Shown here one piece after another: positions 45,368 to 56,961 of a stretch of 64,000 nucleotides of DNA. Position 1 is the first letter of the stretch; every line of letters starts with the position of its first letter. Source of the DNA: Ctena decussata. Taxonomy: Eukaryota > Mollusca > Bivalvia > Lucinida > Lucinidae. Location of the stretch: positions 20,959,928-21,023,927 of the forward strand of contig OZ022513.1 of the NCBI GenBank assembly GCA_963989385.1, in the 5' to 3' direction. The translations under genes and the position numbers were made by a program. Under the pieces are notes generated by a model. The model ran no database searches. It had not been told where the DNA came from and saw nothing but the letters and a program-made list of their open reading frames with translations.

Positions 45368-46404
45368 ACTATCCTGTATATCTTTATTTCTCTGCCATAT
45401 TTACAAATAGAAGCAATACTTTTTTATTTCTTGTTGGCTCCTGGACAAATAATTTTTCAAATATGAGATCACCCACAATCTGCTTTATTGGTTAAAATAA
45501 ACAAAATTGCTCCTATGGAAGCCAGTTCTTTCATTATAGAATTCACTCCCTTTAAATGAAAATGGTAAGCTGTTTCCACTTCGGGTACGTCATTTACTTT
45601 AATATAGCTTAAGGACGTATCTTATTACTTGATTGGTGCTCCAAGATTTTTCTGTCAATGCGAAATGAACATCGCTAAGGAACCATTTTAGCTTTCTAAT
45701 ACAATAGTCTTACGTATCTATAAGGAAGTTCATGAGTGCATTTACACATGTGAGGCAAAGGACAGGACAGAACCAGGCCTGAGAATGTTGCTTTAATGAA
45801 CATGTTCATACAAGGTTGACTATATATCTAGCGTATCAATAGAAGATCGGTATGGAGTGAAACGGGACATTAAAGGAAACGGGTACACTTTCAGGGGAGA
45901 CAACGCTGCCATTTTCATATATGCCTACCTTCTCTGTAATGGTCAACCAATAAAGGATAGAATTAGCCCCTGCCGGAGAAGATTAATCCCTTAAACACTA
46001 TACCCCACTTTGTAAAGGTATTTTCATCTGGAGAATTAAAGAGGAATTCACAAAAGTTGTATCCCTAGGCAAAATGGTGAAAAACATGGGGGTATATACA
46101 TCTTAAGCCATACTAAAAATATTATAATCAGTCTGTTCATCTGCTTAGATCAGAAACGTCATTTTTTACCTTCCCCAGTATTCATAGATTATAAAAAGGA
46201 AAGCTGATCAGACTGCACAGAAGTGCAGAATAATATGAGTCTTTCCTTTTTGTATATTTTCATAAGATGCATATTTATCAGAACAAAGTGCAATCCATGG
46301 CCTGTATATTGTATTAGAATATGAATTAAGTCTGCTAAGATAATAAAGATAATAACAACTATTACAAAAACAGTTCCTGTGCACAATTTCTACACAATCT
46401 CTCG

Positions 46405-46560
46405 AGCAGACATGGCATAATGGATAAGATCACTGACTCTTAAACATTACGTCTCTCACCGCTTGTGTTCATGCCTCGGGCTTGCACATGTGAGGAAGCC
46501 AAGTTCTGCTTACGGATAAAGAAAGGCCAGGTGTTTTTTTTTTTCTTTTTTGCCTAGGAG
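46405..46560 (+). repeat. tRNA-derived SINE
   Basis: The head 'catggcataatggataagat' resembles an A-box region and 'gtgttcatgcctc' a decayed B box. The body 'gcacatgtgaggaagccaag' and 'tgcttacggataaagaaagg' looks like a SINE body, and a T-rich run follows. Confidence 0.55.
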
Positions 46561-46756
46561 CTCTGGCTTTTGACAACCTCTGCCTAATGATCAACTCAAC
46601 ATAGGGCTCAGACCAGTTACTAAGAACAAAAAAAATATACAGTTAAACCCTGTCCTAAGGGGTCCCCAAAGCAATCCTTGTCCAAGAGGTCACCCAAGGG
46701 AGACATAAAAATTGGCTGCTTAAGACAAGTGACCCCTTAATACACGATCTGTACTA

Positions 46757-47313
46757 TTTATACCCCACGCAAACTGTGTTTGGGGGGTGGTATACTGTTT
46801 TGGCGTTGTCCTTCCGTCCGTCTTTCCGTCCTCCCGTCCGTCCGTCCGTCCGCAACACATTAAATTTGCTCCAATTTGTTTCAAATTTTATCCATCGATG
46901 CAGCATAAGAAAATAGTGGATACGTATTTTTCAACTTTTCCTGGAAGGTTTTTATTGCGGAGTTATGCCCCTTTGTATTTTTCGTGAAATAAGTTTGTTA
47001 TCGCAACTCCTCCTAGATGATTTGACGGATTTGCTTGAAATGAAGTATATGAACAGATATTGGTATGAAGATGTGCATTAGGATTTTGATTTTAAATTCT
47101 GCCCCTTTATGCCTGAGTTATGCCCCTTTTGACATTTTTTGCCCTATTTTATAGGGTATTTGCATTAAATTTGTTCCAATTTGTTTCAAATTTGGCCATG
47201 GATGCAGCATAAGAAAAGAGCTGATACATATTTTTCAATTTTTCCTATGATGATGTGCATTTGGGTTTTGATTTTCAATTCTGCCCCTTTTTGCCAAAGT
47301 TATGCCCCTTTTT
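46757..47313 (+). repeat. Family F tandem-core element, part 1
   Basis: The 5' stem is formed by taccccacgcaaac and gtttggggggtggta. A CCGTCCGTCTTTCCGTCCTC tract follows. Monomers of about 300 bp carry 'gttatgcccctttgtatttt' and 'gatgcagcataagaaaagag'. Element A5 interrupts it at 47314. Confidence 0.7.
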
Positions 47314-49290
47314 AGCTCACCTGAGCCAGCGGCTCCGGGGGAGCTTATAGGATGGTAAGGCTCCGCCGTCCGTCGTCCGTCCGTCCGTCGTATGTCGTTC
47401 GTCGTCCGTCGTCCGTCCACACTTTCAAACGACTTCTCCTCTGAAACCGGTGGACCGATTGTAACCAAATTTCAAATAAAGCCTCCTGGGACCTTAGGAA
47501 AGAAAAGTTATTTAAACGGTCCTGGTCACATGACCCACATGGCCGCCATGCCCATATATGGTAAAAACCTGAAAAAATCTTCTCCTCAAGAACCAATAGG
47601 TCAATGGCCTTGAAACTTGGTATGTAGCATTGGGTACACGAGTACTACCAAGATTGTTCAAATTATGACCTTGGGTTGACTTGACCTTTTTTACGGTAAG
47701 GTCAAATTTGCTTCCTTATGCTTTTATATGGCAAAATGCTGCAACATAAGATATCTTGGAAACTATTGAAGATTTTGGCCTAAAAATTGGTACATAAAGT
47801 CATCTTAATGTCTACATGAAGATTTATGAGTACAAGAGGTCAAGGTCATTCTTTGACCTTTGACCCAGAACTCTCGTAATTTGACAATATCAAACAATCT
47901 CCTCAAAAAAAAACTAGGCCAATTGTAACCAAATTTCATATAGGTCCTCCAGGGGTTGAGGGAATGAAAATTTGTTCAAACAGTACAGGTCACATGACCA
48001 ACATGACCACCACGCCCATATATGGTAAAAACCTTTAAAAATCTTCTTCTCCAGAACCAGTTGACCGATGGCCTTGAAACTCAGTATGTAGCATTGGGTA
48101 CTCAAGTACTATAAAGATTGTTCAAATTATAACCTTGGGTTGACCTTGACCTTTTTACGGCAAGGTCAAATATCGGAAAATGCTAGAACATGAGATTTCA
48201 TGGTAAGTTTTGAAGATTTTGGCCTAAAAATTGGTATATACAATCATCTGAATGAGTACATGAAGATTTGTGAGTACAAGAGGTCAAGGTCATTCTTTGA
48301 CCCTTGACCCAGAAATCTCAAATTTTGACAATTTCAAACAATCGGCTCTACAACCACTGGGCCAATTGAAACCAAATTTCATATAGAGCCTCGAGGGGTT
48401 GAGGGAATGTAAAATTTTTTTTACGGTCTTGAACACATGACCAACATGGCCGCCACGCCCATGTATGGTAAATACCTTTAAAAATCTTCTTCTCCAGAAC
48501 CAATTGACTGATGGCCTTGAGACTTTGTATGTAGCATTGGGTACTTGAGTACTATCAAGATTGTTCAAATGATGACCTTGTGTTGACCTTGACCTTTTAC
48601 AGCAAGGTCTAATATGAAAAAAAATGGTAGAACATATAATTTCATGGCAAGTTTTGAAGATTTTGGCCTAAAAAATTGGTATATACAGTTGTCTTAATGG
48701 GTTCATGAAAAATTATGAGTACAAGAGGTCAAGGTCATTTTATTTCCTTCGATCCAGATTGCTCATATTTTGACATTTTCAACCATTTCCTCAAAAGCCA
48801 AAGGGCCAATTGTGAACACATTTCATATAAAGCCTCCAGGTGTTGGTTGAATGAAAATTTGTTCAAACGGTCCAGGTCACATGACCAACTTGGCCGCCAT
48901 TTCCACTTATGATATAAATCTTTGATATTTTTCTTCTCCAGAACCAATACACCTATGGCCTTGAAACTTGGTAAATAGCATGGAGTACTAGAGTACCACC
49001 AAGACTGTTCAAATGGTGACCTTGGGTTGACCTTGACCTTTTTTGCGGCATGGTCAAATATGGGAAAATGCTAGAACATAAGATTTCATGGAAAGTCTGA
49101 AGATTTTGGCCTAAAAATGGTATATATGGTTGTCTTACTGAGTACATGAAGATTTATGAGTACAAGTGGTCAGCGTCATTCTTTGACTTTTGACCCCAAA
49201 CTCATATTTTGACAATGTCAGACATGATAAGTAAAAGCCACCTTGCAAATTGTTCAGGTGAGCGATTCAGGGCCTCATGGCCCTCTTGTT
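47314..49290 (+). mobile_element. Family A element A5 (best-preserved copy)
   Basis: It starts AGCTCACCTGAGCCAGCGGC, followed by an extended CCGTCGTCCGTC tract. Four monomers of about 455 bp follow. It ends TTCAGGTGAGCG, the stem-loop GGGCC-tcat-GGCCC and CTCTTGTT. The flanks are family F: 'atgccccttttt' on the left and 'gatattcttttccc' on the right, which join in uninterrupted F monomers ('ttgccctattttatagggt'). Insertion was therefore inside a run of T. Minus-strand frames of 63-92 residues are repeat translations. Confidence 0.8.
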
Positions 49291-49837
49291 GATATTCTTT
49301 TCCCTATTTTATAGGGTTTTTGCCTTTTTTGCTTCAAATTTATTCAAATTTGGTTACTAGATGCAGCATATGAAAAGAGCTGATATGTTTTGTTCAGTTT
49401 TTCCGGAAAGGTTTTCCTGCTGAGTTATGTCCCTTTGTATTTTTCGTAAGAAAAGTTTCATTGCTACTACTCCAAGACCATTTGACGGATTTTCTTGAAA
49501 TTAAGTATGCGAACATATTGGTATAAAGATGTGCATGAAAGTTTTATTTTAAAATTTGACCCTTTTGCATGAGTTATGCCCCTTTTACATATGTTTTGCC
49601 CTATCTTGAAGGTTTCTTTCGGCCATTTTCACTTCCATTTTATTCAGATTTGGTGCACAGACACAGGAGAAAGAGAGAGTTGGCACATATTGCTCTCTTT
49701 TTCTCTATAGGGTTTTCCAGCTTTGTTGTGCCCCTTTGTAGTTTTTGAAAACAGTGTTGTCGCTACTGCTCCTAAACAGTTTGACTGATGTTAAATATGT
49801 GAACACATATTGGTATATAGATGTGCACTGAATTATG
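49291..49837 (+). repeat. Family F tandem-core element, part 2
   Basis: F monomers continue after A5 ('gttttcctgctgagttatgt', 'cagcatatgaaaagagctga'). The 3' end is not defined; family K sequence in inverse orientation follows. Confidence 0.65.
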
Positions 49838-50440
49838 TCAAAGATATACTGTTTGCAATTCAGTCAAAATGTACAGACCATCTAAGGGATAGTTGCTAAG
49901 CAGTTAAACTGGTTGCTAAGGAGAAATTTATACAGTAATTTTATTACAGATTTTAAAAGCCCCATAGCTGTGCTTTTATCATTGGGTGCTGGTTTATACT
50001 ATAGAAAATATATGGGTTGATTTTCTCGCATTTTTGACTATTTTCACAAATTCTATAAAAACGCTGACCCAGGTGACCTTTGATTCCAAATTGCACACAT
50101 GCTGATGTTTATTTCATAAATATTCAAACAGTTCGATACCACTGATGTGCATTGTGTTAGTGAACACATTACAAGACGGTTTTTTTTCGCTTTGTATACA
50201 GTTAAAGCCTCCCAAAAATGTTGTTTTTTATACAAATGTTCAAGCATAATTCGCTTGTTGCTAAAGAAAACAATTATCACCTGGTTTCCATAGCAACCGT
50301 TGACTGACTGACCTAAGATTTTGCAGGTGCAAGTTTGGTCACCCATTGGACTTATACACAAGTTTTGGTCAAAATATGAAGACCTCGATATGCCACCACC
50401 TGCCTGATCCTTGGCTGGAACGGTACTTAAGCTATAATCG
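49838..50440 (-). repeat. Family K segment, inverse of 42880-43490
   Basis: The minus strand matches the first 600 bp of the K array over its whole length. Examples are 'acaagttttggtcaaaatat' (complement near 42943) and 'aaatttatacagtaatttta' (complement near 43380). Similarity ends at both sides. Confidence 0.7.
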
Positions 50441-51015
50441 TTTTGTGAAGTTTATTGAAATTTACTTTAAAATTGGTACTATTCTAAGCAATTGCCGAGA
50501 CATGATTTGAGATCTGACCCAAACATTGTGACCTAAATGTTATATGTACAAATCTTCTCATTTTGAAATTCACTTTGGTAGTTTTAAAGTAATCGCAGAT
50601 ACATGATTTAAACTCACCCTCCTTGACCTTGATCTTAGATTTGGGAAACTAAATCTTGTATGCGACACACCTTCTAATTATGTTTTATCTTTCTGTGAAG
50701 TTTCATTAGATTTGCTTGAGTAGTTTATAAATTATAGCTGAGGCACGATTAAAGACAAAATTTGACCTTTGACACAAATGTGGCCTTGATCTTGGGTGTG
50801 GGAACCTTAATCTTGTGCGCGACATACCTTCTCAGTATGGTATATATTTCTGTTAAGTTTCATCAAATTTGCTTTAGTTGTTAGTTTTAAAATTATCGCT
50901 GAAATGTGTTACGGCCAGACGCACAAGTCTATGCACAAATGGACTAGCTGACGGACGGACATTGCGATTTTAATATGCCATCCGAAGTTCGGTCGTTGGG
51001 GGGGGGGGGGGGGGG
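50441..51015 (-). repeat. Family L element, 5' end at a G tract
   Basis: Read on the minus strand it begins with a C run (complement of 50998-51015), a small stem ACCGAACTTCGGA, then ATGTCCGTCCGTCAGC. That is the 5' layout of the tandem-core families. Monomers hold 'tatctttctgtgaagtttca', also seen near 42587. Confidence 0.5.
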
Positions 51016-51019
51016 AGGG

Positions 51020-52700
51020 AGGAGGGGGTAAGGTCTATTTAAGTATTATTGAGAGAAAAACGGAGCCATGAAAAGTACTAACGCTAAAAACAAAAAAAAC
51101 AACAACTAGAAACTGTGTTTGTAAAACACTATGCCGTAACTATATGACTGCCCATAGCAAGGTCAATAAAAAGGAACATAAATACAGGTCTGCTAGTTTT
51201 TATGTTTTACCCATCTATGAAATATCAAGACCAAAGAAGTTGGGGTTCTTGAGTAATGATCAACCCTAGAATATTAAGTACAAAGGACAAAGGGACATAA
51301 CTCAGTCAATAATAAACGCAACAAACATAACCATCATTAGAAAGATCAACACATCAAATACTATTAGAATACCAAAACTGAAATGCCTAAGTCAAACAGT
51401 TCAAAAGTTGAAAAAAATGTCAAAGGTAACAAAGGGCCATAATTCTGCCAAATATTTACGAAATGAGCTTAAAAGAAAATCAGATGATTTACACCTTAAG
51501 CCCTACCTGTATATCAAATATGTACAGCCTACCTCAAACACTTTTTCCAACCTTTTGCTAACAAACTTGCATTTAATTTTACCGAAAAGGGGCATAACTC
51601 TTAAACTATGTGGCCGACGGAAAAGAAAATAATGTGAGTCTGCTTGTTTTTTATGACCTATCCACCTATGACTTATCAAGGCTCCATCGGTTAAGGTTGT
51701 TGACTAATAGATCATATCTGCAATGTTTTGTACAAATAAGAAAAGGGATATAACTCTTTCAATAATGAGCTCAACATACTGTTATTATCCTAAAAACAAT
51801 CCACTTATCAAATTCTATTAGTATACCAAACACCACGTCTCTAGGTTGAACGGTTTAAAAGTTGGAAAAATGCCAAAGTCAACAAAGGGGCATGATTCAG
51901 TCGAATATTTACCAAATCAGCTCAAAAGTTAACCACGTGATCTACACCTTAAGCCCTAGCAGTATGTAAAATATGAAGAATCTAGCTCAAATACTTTTTC
52001 CAAAATTTTGCTAACAAACTTACATTTAATTTTTCTAAAAAGGGGCATAACTCTCAAAGTACATAGTCGACGGAAAAGAAAAAAACATGGGTCTGCTTAT
52101 TTTTATGGTCTATAAACCTATGAATTATCGAGGCTTTAGCAGTTACAGTTCCTGAGTAATATATTATATCTACAATGTTTTGTACAAAAAAGAAATGAGG
52201 AATAACTCTGTCACTGATGGACTCAACATAATGTCGTTATCATCAAAATGATTGACACATCAAATACTATTAATGTACCAAAAATCAGATCTCTAGGTCA
52301 AACGGTATTAAAGTTAACAAACGGGCATAGTTCAGTCAGTTTTTTCGCAAATTGGCCCAAAAGCTAATCAGATGTTCAACTTCTTAAGTCCTATCAGTAT
52401 GCGAAATAAGAACAACCTAGCTCAAATACTGTTTCCAAAGTTTTGCCAACAAACTTACATTCAATTTTTCAAAAACGTGACATAACTCTAAAAGTACAAG
52501 GCCGACAGAAAAGAAAGACAAATACTGGTACCCTGTTTTTTTCATAATCTATCCATCTTTGAAATATCAAGACCCCAGCTATTACAGTCCCTAAGTTACA
52601 GAGCATGATACTAAAAATGTTCCGTACGGACGGAATTCCGGACGGAAAAGTCCAAAGCAATATGCCCCCTCAAGTTCTTCGAAATTGGGGGCACAAAAAC
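51020..52700 (-). repeat. Family M tandem-core element
   Basis: About three monomers of roughly 460 bp carry 'aggggcataactctcaaagt' and 'acaccttaagccctagcagt'. The 5' end on the minus strand is the stem TGCCCCC...GGGGGCATA (52664-52693). Then comes a tract with GTCCGGAATTCCGTCCG. Confidence 0.65.
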
Positions 52701-53159
52701 ATAATCGTGTCCTGACTGAGTCCATATGTTCATCATATAGCGATGCTGATATATCACTCATTCTTAGGCCTTACGAAAAGCGCATGGAATCCGAAAAGCC
52801 ATTTTGACAATCCGTTATTTTGCTCGGCGACACATGCTCTTGAGACTGAAGTCAGACTATCCCAAAGATTTATGTTACAACCTTAGCAATGAATGTCCTA
52901 CAAAATAAGTCGTACCGATTCAGTGTTGCAGTGTATGTATGGTTAGGTATATAAATATAAGTGTCCTGTTGACTCAGTCTACTTGACGAGCGATCATCAA
53001 GGTATCTACTTCGATGCCTGTGGAATGACAAGATTTAGTGAAAATGTGACAGGTTTCCAGGCGAATTGTTTCTGAGCCAACAAGCGTAAACCACATTTTT
53101 GCAAGAAATAATACTTGTAAGTGCCTTTGGTAAGGCACGTGCTCGCAGTGCAAGATTCA
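52701..53159. other. No feature recognised
   Basis: No repeat ends, RNA genes or coding signal recognised. Confidence 0.35.
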
Positions 53160-53430
53160 GACTGTTTCTGGCTGTTCTTTTTCGTCTATCTTATCGTCCT
53201 CTGTGGTGCTTAGGTCGGGGACTGGTACTGGATAATTTCACTGTCGGGGTTTCCCTTTTATCCTACTAATATGGACAATAGTAAGGCGGAGGCCGGCTGT
53301 GCTTGCAGCAGGTGCGGAAATATTTTTGTTAAGTTCTTTGGGAGGGTTGGGGAAAGGGGATATTTTTGCCTATCCTATCTTCCTCTTTTAAATACTGTCT
53401 TAAAGAGCGCTTAAACCTTAATACAAAAAA
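53160..53430 (+). repeat. SINE-like family S2, diverged forward copy
   Basis: It contains 'gcttgcagcaggtgcggaaa' and 'actgtcttaaagagcgctta', which correspond to landmarks of 33090-33300. Two partial copies may be joined near 53290. Confidence 0.5.
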
Positions 53431-53459
53431 AACTATCTGCAAGTACATTTCTGTGGAAA

Positions 53460-53625
53460 AAGGAGCAGCTGTAGTGTAGTGGATAACACTCCGGAGTACC
53501 AATCCAGGGATCGCAAGTTCGAACCCCCGCTTCTCCGGTCTTTCGGATGAGACTTTAAACCGAGGTTCCGTCTCCATATGACCTCGTTGTTGGTGGGACG
53601 TTAAACCCGAGTTCACTCACAATTC
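53460..53625 (+). repeat. tRNA-derived SINE with conserved central domain
   Basis: The head has 'gctgtagtgtagtggataac' (A-box region) and 'cgcaagttcgaacccccgct' (B box). The body 'ttcggatgagactttaaacc' and 'ggtgggacgttaaaccc' resembles a central domain shared by SINEs of many invertebrates. It is the best-formed polymerase III promoter in the window but not a tRNA gene. Confidence 0.75.
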
Positions 53626-55466
53626 TATGGAAAAACAAAATTTGTCTCAAAGGGGGCTATCAAGTACGATACAAACTCATCTAAATCGAAGTTTTTCGAT
53701 ACGATGTTAGTTGCGGTATAGCTTCTTTGTTTGGCTGTTTAGCGAGTGTGTACAGGTATCTGACGCATCATGGAAACCTAAAATAAGGCTGTGTATTCCT
53801 GTACCTGCCTGCGCATACGGAGAGTCTCGCCAGAGCATTCGAAGTTTTGTTTAACATTAACTGACCCTTAAAGTACCAGACTGCGCATGTGCTGGCTGAT
53901 ATGGGCATAAATCGTGTGTGTCAGTTTTTTCTGCTCTTGTACTGTCGGACTGAAGATAATGATCGCTGCTTCTAACGTATGCTATCGTCGCCTACGTTCG
54001 ATCGTTATTGTATCGCAGCTAATGTCGGAAATCTGTATTCATGCGTCCCATTTCAAAGTGTGACCTGTACCTCCATTTATTTGGTGGCGTCTAAACCACC
54101 AAAAATGTTGCCTTGGCAATGAGTATAGTAGTTTTCGATATAATCTCTATTTTTGTACCTAAAACCAGACAGTCCGTTAAGCGATTATCCCTTTTTCTTC
54201 ATGTTTGTATTCTTTGTTTCCAAAGGCAATCCTTTAAATTTTGTATTCGATTTCACTGACGTGTGATTGCTGTAAAATGTCTCTCCATACTTTATCGTAG
54301 TGCGGATTATAGCCAATGCTATAATTATTGAAAATCAAGTACCATTTTACCCGTCGCTAGCGGTGTAGTATACAGCCTTGCCTATGAGAGTCCTGCATGC
54401 GAAAAGCCTCAATACATAGTTCCGAGACATACTCAGACTGTCACTCAAAAGTCACCTGTATACCTGGCCAATGCAGCGACAGCTTAGCACATGACAGCCC
54501 GTCAACAAAATCGCACGACGTGTTCAATGTCCCACATGAGTCTGTGATTTTGCCTTACAGATAATGGAGGGATGTGTACCTGTTTAAAGTAGGCGTCGCT
54601 TTGGAACTATAAATAACCGAAGACTCCAATTTTCTCGCGTCTATACGTTTTTTGCTCCCATACATAATTTTTATTCTAATTTTAAAATATGATTCAGCTA
54701 TATAGTTGTAGAATGTGGATCATGCTGCGTTGCATGAATGAAAGACACCATGAATACACACATAAATGGCTTACCAGTGTTTTGTTATGGGTGTCTTTTA
54801 CTGTGTCGAACTGCATACAATCAGTGCTGTACAACACTCTATATGATGTCACATATTGAGGCGGTGTAAAACTATGCCGACCCCTGGTCCATATTGTTTG
54901 TACTCGACGTAATCCTGGAAACTCTGCCTACAACATATTTTACAAAACTGATGTCTACTAAACCATTAGATATTTTGGGCTTTTGGCCCTTTCTGCCTCA
55001 CTTTTTTTCCAGCCCTAATATTTAAGGATGAACTGACGGGTAGGCACCTTTTAACGGACCAGCGATGTTTTTCTTATTTAGCAAGATATGTCATTTAAGC
55101 TCTTTAAACTGATACAACAAAAGTAAGGGGTCACCAGCTTAGATTTTGAGCTACAGGTACCTAAATATAGGCTGGTACAAGGTTCGAAAAATATAATTTT
55201 TGACTTTCTATGAACGTTTTAAAAACAAAAAATATCGAAAGCGTGTAAAGGAAAATCAAAAGAACATATTCTTTAATCAGCAGAGATGCTCTCAAATGCT
55301 GAGTGCTTGCGGAGTCTGTGTACCTCTTTGGATACTACCAAAATGACGCTTATTCGGCGAAAATGTGTTTTTATTCAGGTTAAGTTTTTTTCCTAGCGAG
55401 CCGAAAAAAGTCCAGATTTTGATAAAGCTGACCAGTGATTAAAACAAATGTGTATAGGTTACAGGA
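53626..55466. other. No feature recognised
   Basis: About 1.8 kb, slightly less A+T-rich near 53760-54560, with no splice-framed open reading frame and no repeat that I recognise. It could hold regulatory or intronic DNA. Confidence 0.35.
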
Positions 55467-55536
55467 TAGGAAGAGAAATCTTCGCAATGCGAGCGTAGCG
55501 AGCGGAGGGTTCTTAATTGCAAGATTTCTCTTCCTA
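55467..55536. repeat. 70-bp hairpin
   Basis: TAGGAAGAGAAATCTT and AAGATTTCTCTTCCTA are perfect inverted repeats around a loop containing 'gcgagcgtagcgagcgg'. Probably a tiny MITE. Confidence 0.7.
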
Positions 55537-55665
55537 GCCCCTAACCGGCTTAGTGTTTGCCCCAGATGATAAACTGATCCTGGTCTGCCCTGCTTTCAGA
55601 TAATCCTTGTTTGAGAGAAAATTTGTGTGTGTTTTTTTTTAAATAAAAATAAAGAAAAAGTAATG

Positions 55666-55687
55666 ATATATATATATATATATATAT
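55666..55687. repeat. (TA)n microsatellite
   Basis: Eleven AT/TA units without interruption. Confidence 0.9.
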
Positions 55688-56609
55688 GAAATCACAAAAT
55701 GACCACATTCCAATGTACTTTGATTAAATCAATATAGCAATGATGCAACGTCAAAACATGGCACAACATCATGAAACATCATGACAGTCCCAAAATAGGT
55801 TGGAGGGAAGGAGCTTAATTAGAATACTGCTTCTAGAGTGATTGCCATGCTGTCATTTATCATTTGTGATAAGATGATTTTGCACATTCCCATTCATTCA
55901 GTTTTTCGAGCTCCGACATGGCGGGTCACTTTGATTTTGCTTTGTTGAATGAGGGTTATTTTCTACTGCTTACACAAATTACAAATATTCTCTACACGTA
56001 TCCGAGTAGTTCTCGTCAGCTAGTTGTTCTCGTCGTTCTGCTTGAAATGAGTTATTCGCGTAATTGTTCTTAACTTCAACTGGTTTATATCTAAGTTAAT
56101 GATATATTTGATCAAACTAGTGCAAAAACTCATCAAGATATCGAGCTGTGATTATATAAACGCCATTTTTTCTCTTTTGGATTGGCAAAGTCGCGTGTTT
56201 ACGTCAGGGGCATTCACAGGAGTAGTTCAAGTCACGTGCTGACCTCTCTTAATTGGGTCGGGTTTGTCCAATATTATTTCTACTTTGCAAACAAATTCCG
56301 AATGTAAGTCAACATTGCAGGAAAAACACTAAAATATTAAAATAGCAAACCTCGCCCAGTCAGCATTTATCGTTTTCAGCAGTCTCGCGAACAAGGCAAA
56401 CTCTTCGGCTCAGTTTTGTGTTTGTTTTCGTCTGCTGTGACCTCATTAAAAACATTGAGCGCATTCAGCATATGAACCCAGGTAGTAACGGTCTAGTAGA
56501 AACTGATCAAGATCAGATTTAGTTTTTACTACGACCTGGTGAATTTTATTACAGAGGAACAGATAAGAGGGGTATTTTGTGATAATCTGGGAATATTTTT
56601 ATTTCTCAG

Positions 56610-56890
56610 TAAAAACATATCCTGTGGATACTCATTAGATCTGCCTTTTCGAGCCAATTCTAAAAAAAAATCCACGTCATGCTTTAAGACAATATTGTGG
56701 GTACTCACAGAACTGCTTCGTCGAGGCGATCCTTATAAGTATCCACAACATGTTTTAAAACAATATGGGTACTCACAGAATTGCCACACAGAGGGGCTTC
56801 TAATAAGTATCCGCAACATGTTTTTACAACATTATGTTGTATATTTTAAAAAAATAATGTTATGGATAGTCATAGAACCACCTCGTAGAA
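56610..56890 (+). repeat. Short degenerate tandem repeat
   Basis: Four variants of 'gggtactcacagaactgctt' occur near 56622, 56698, 56767 and 56863, alternating with 'gtatccacaacatgttttaa'. The period is 70-95 bp. The 140-residue open frame at 56539-56961 follows the repeat and has no known motif. Confidence 0.5.
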
Positions 56891-56961
56891 TAATGACTAA
56901 CCATACAATACTTTTTTATGGAGAATATTGCCAAATACTCATTTTATCTGTTGCTCTGTAA

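Noticed and set aside
54560..54660. TATA-like 'aactataaataa' as a promoter
   Set aside because: No exon with a supported coding start follows, and such words are common in A+T-rich DNA.
56539..56961. 140-residue open frame as a gene
   Set aside because: It coincides with a degenerate tandem repeat and has no recognisable domain or splice context.
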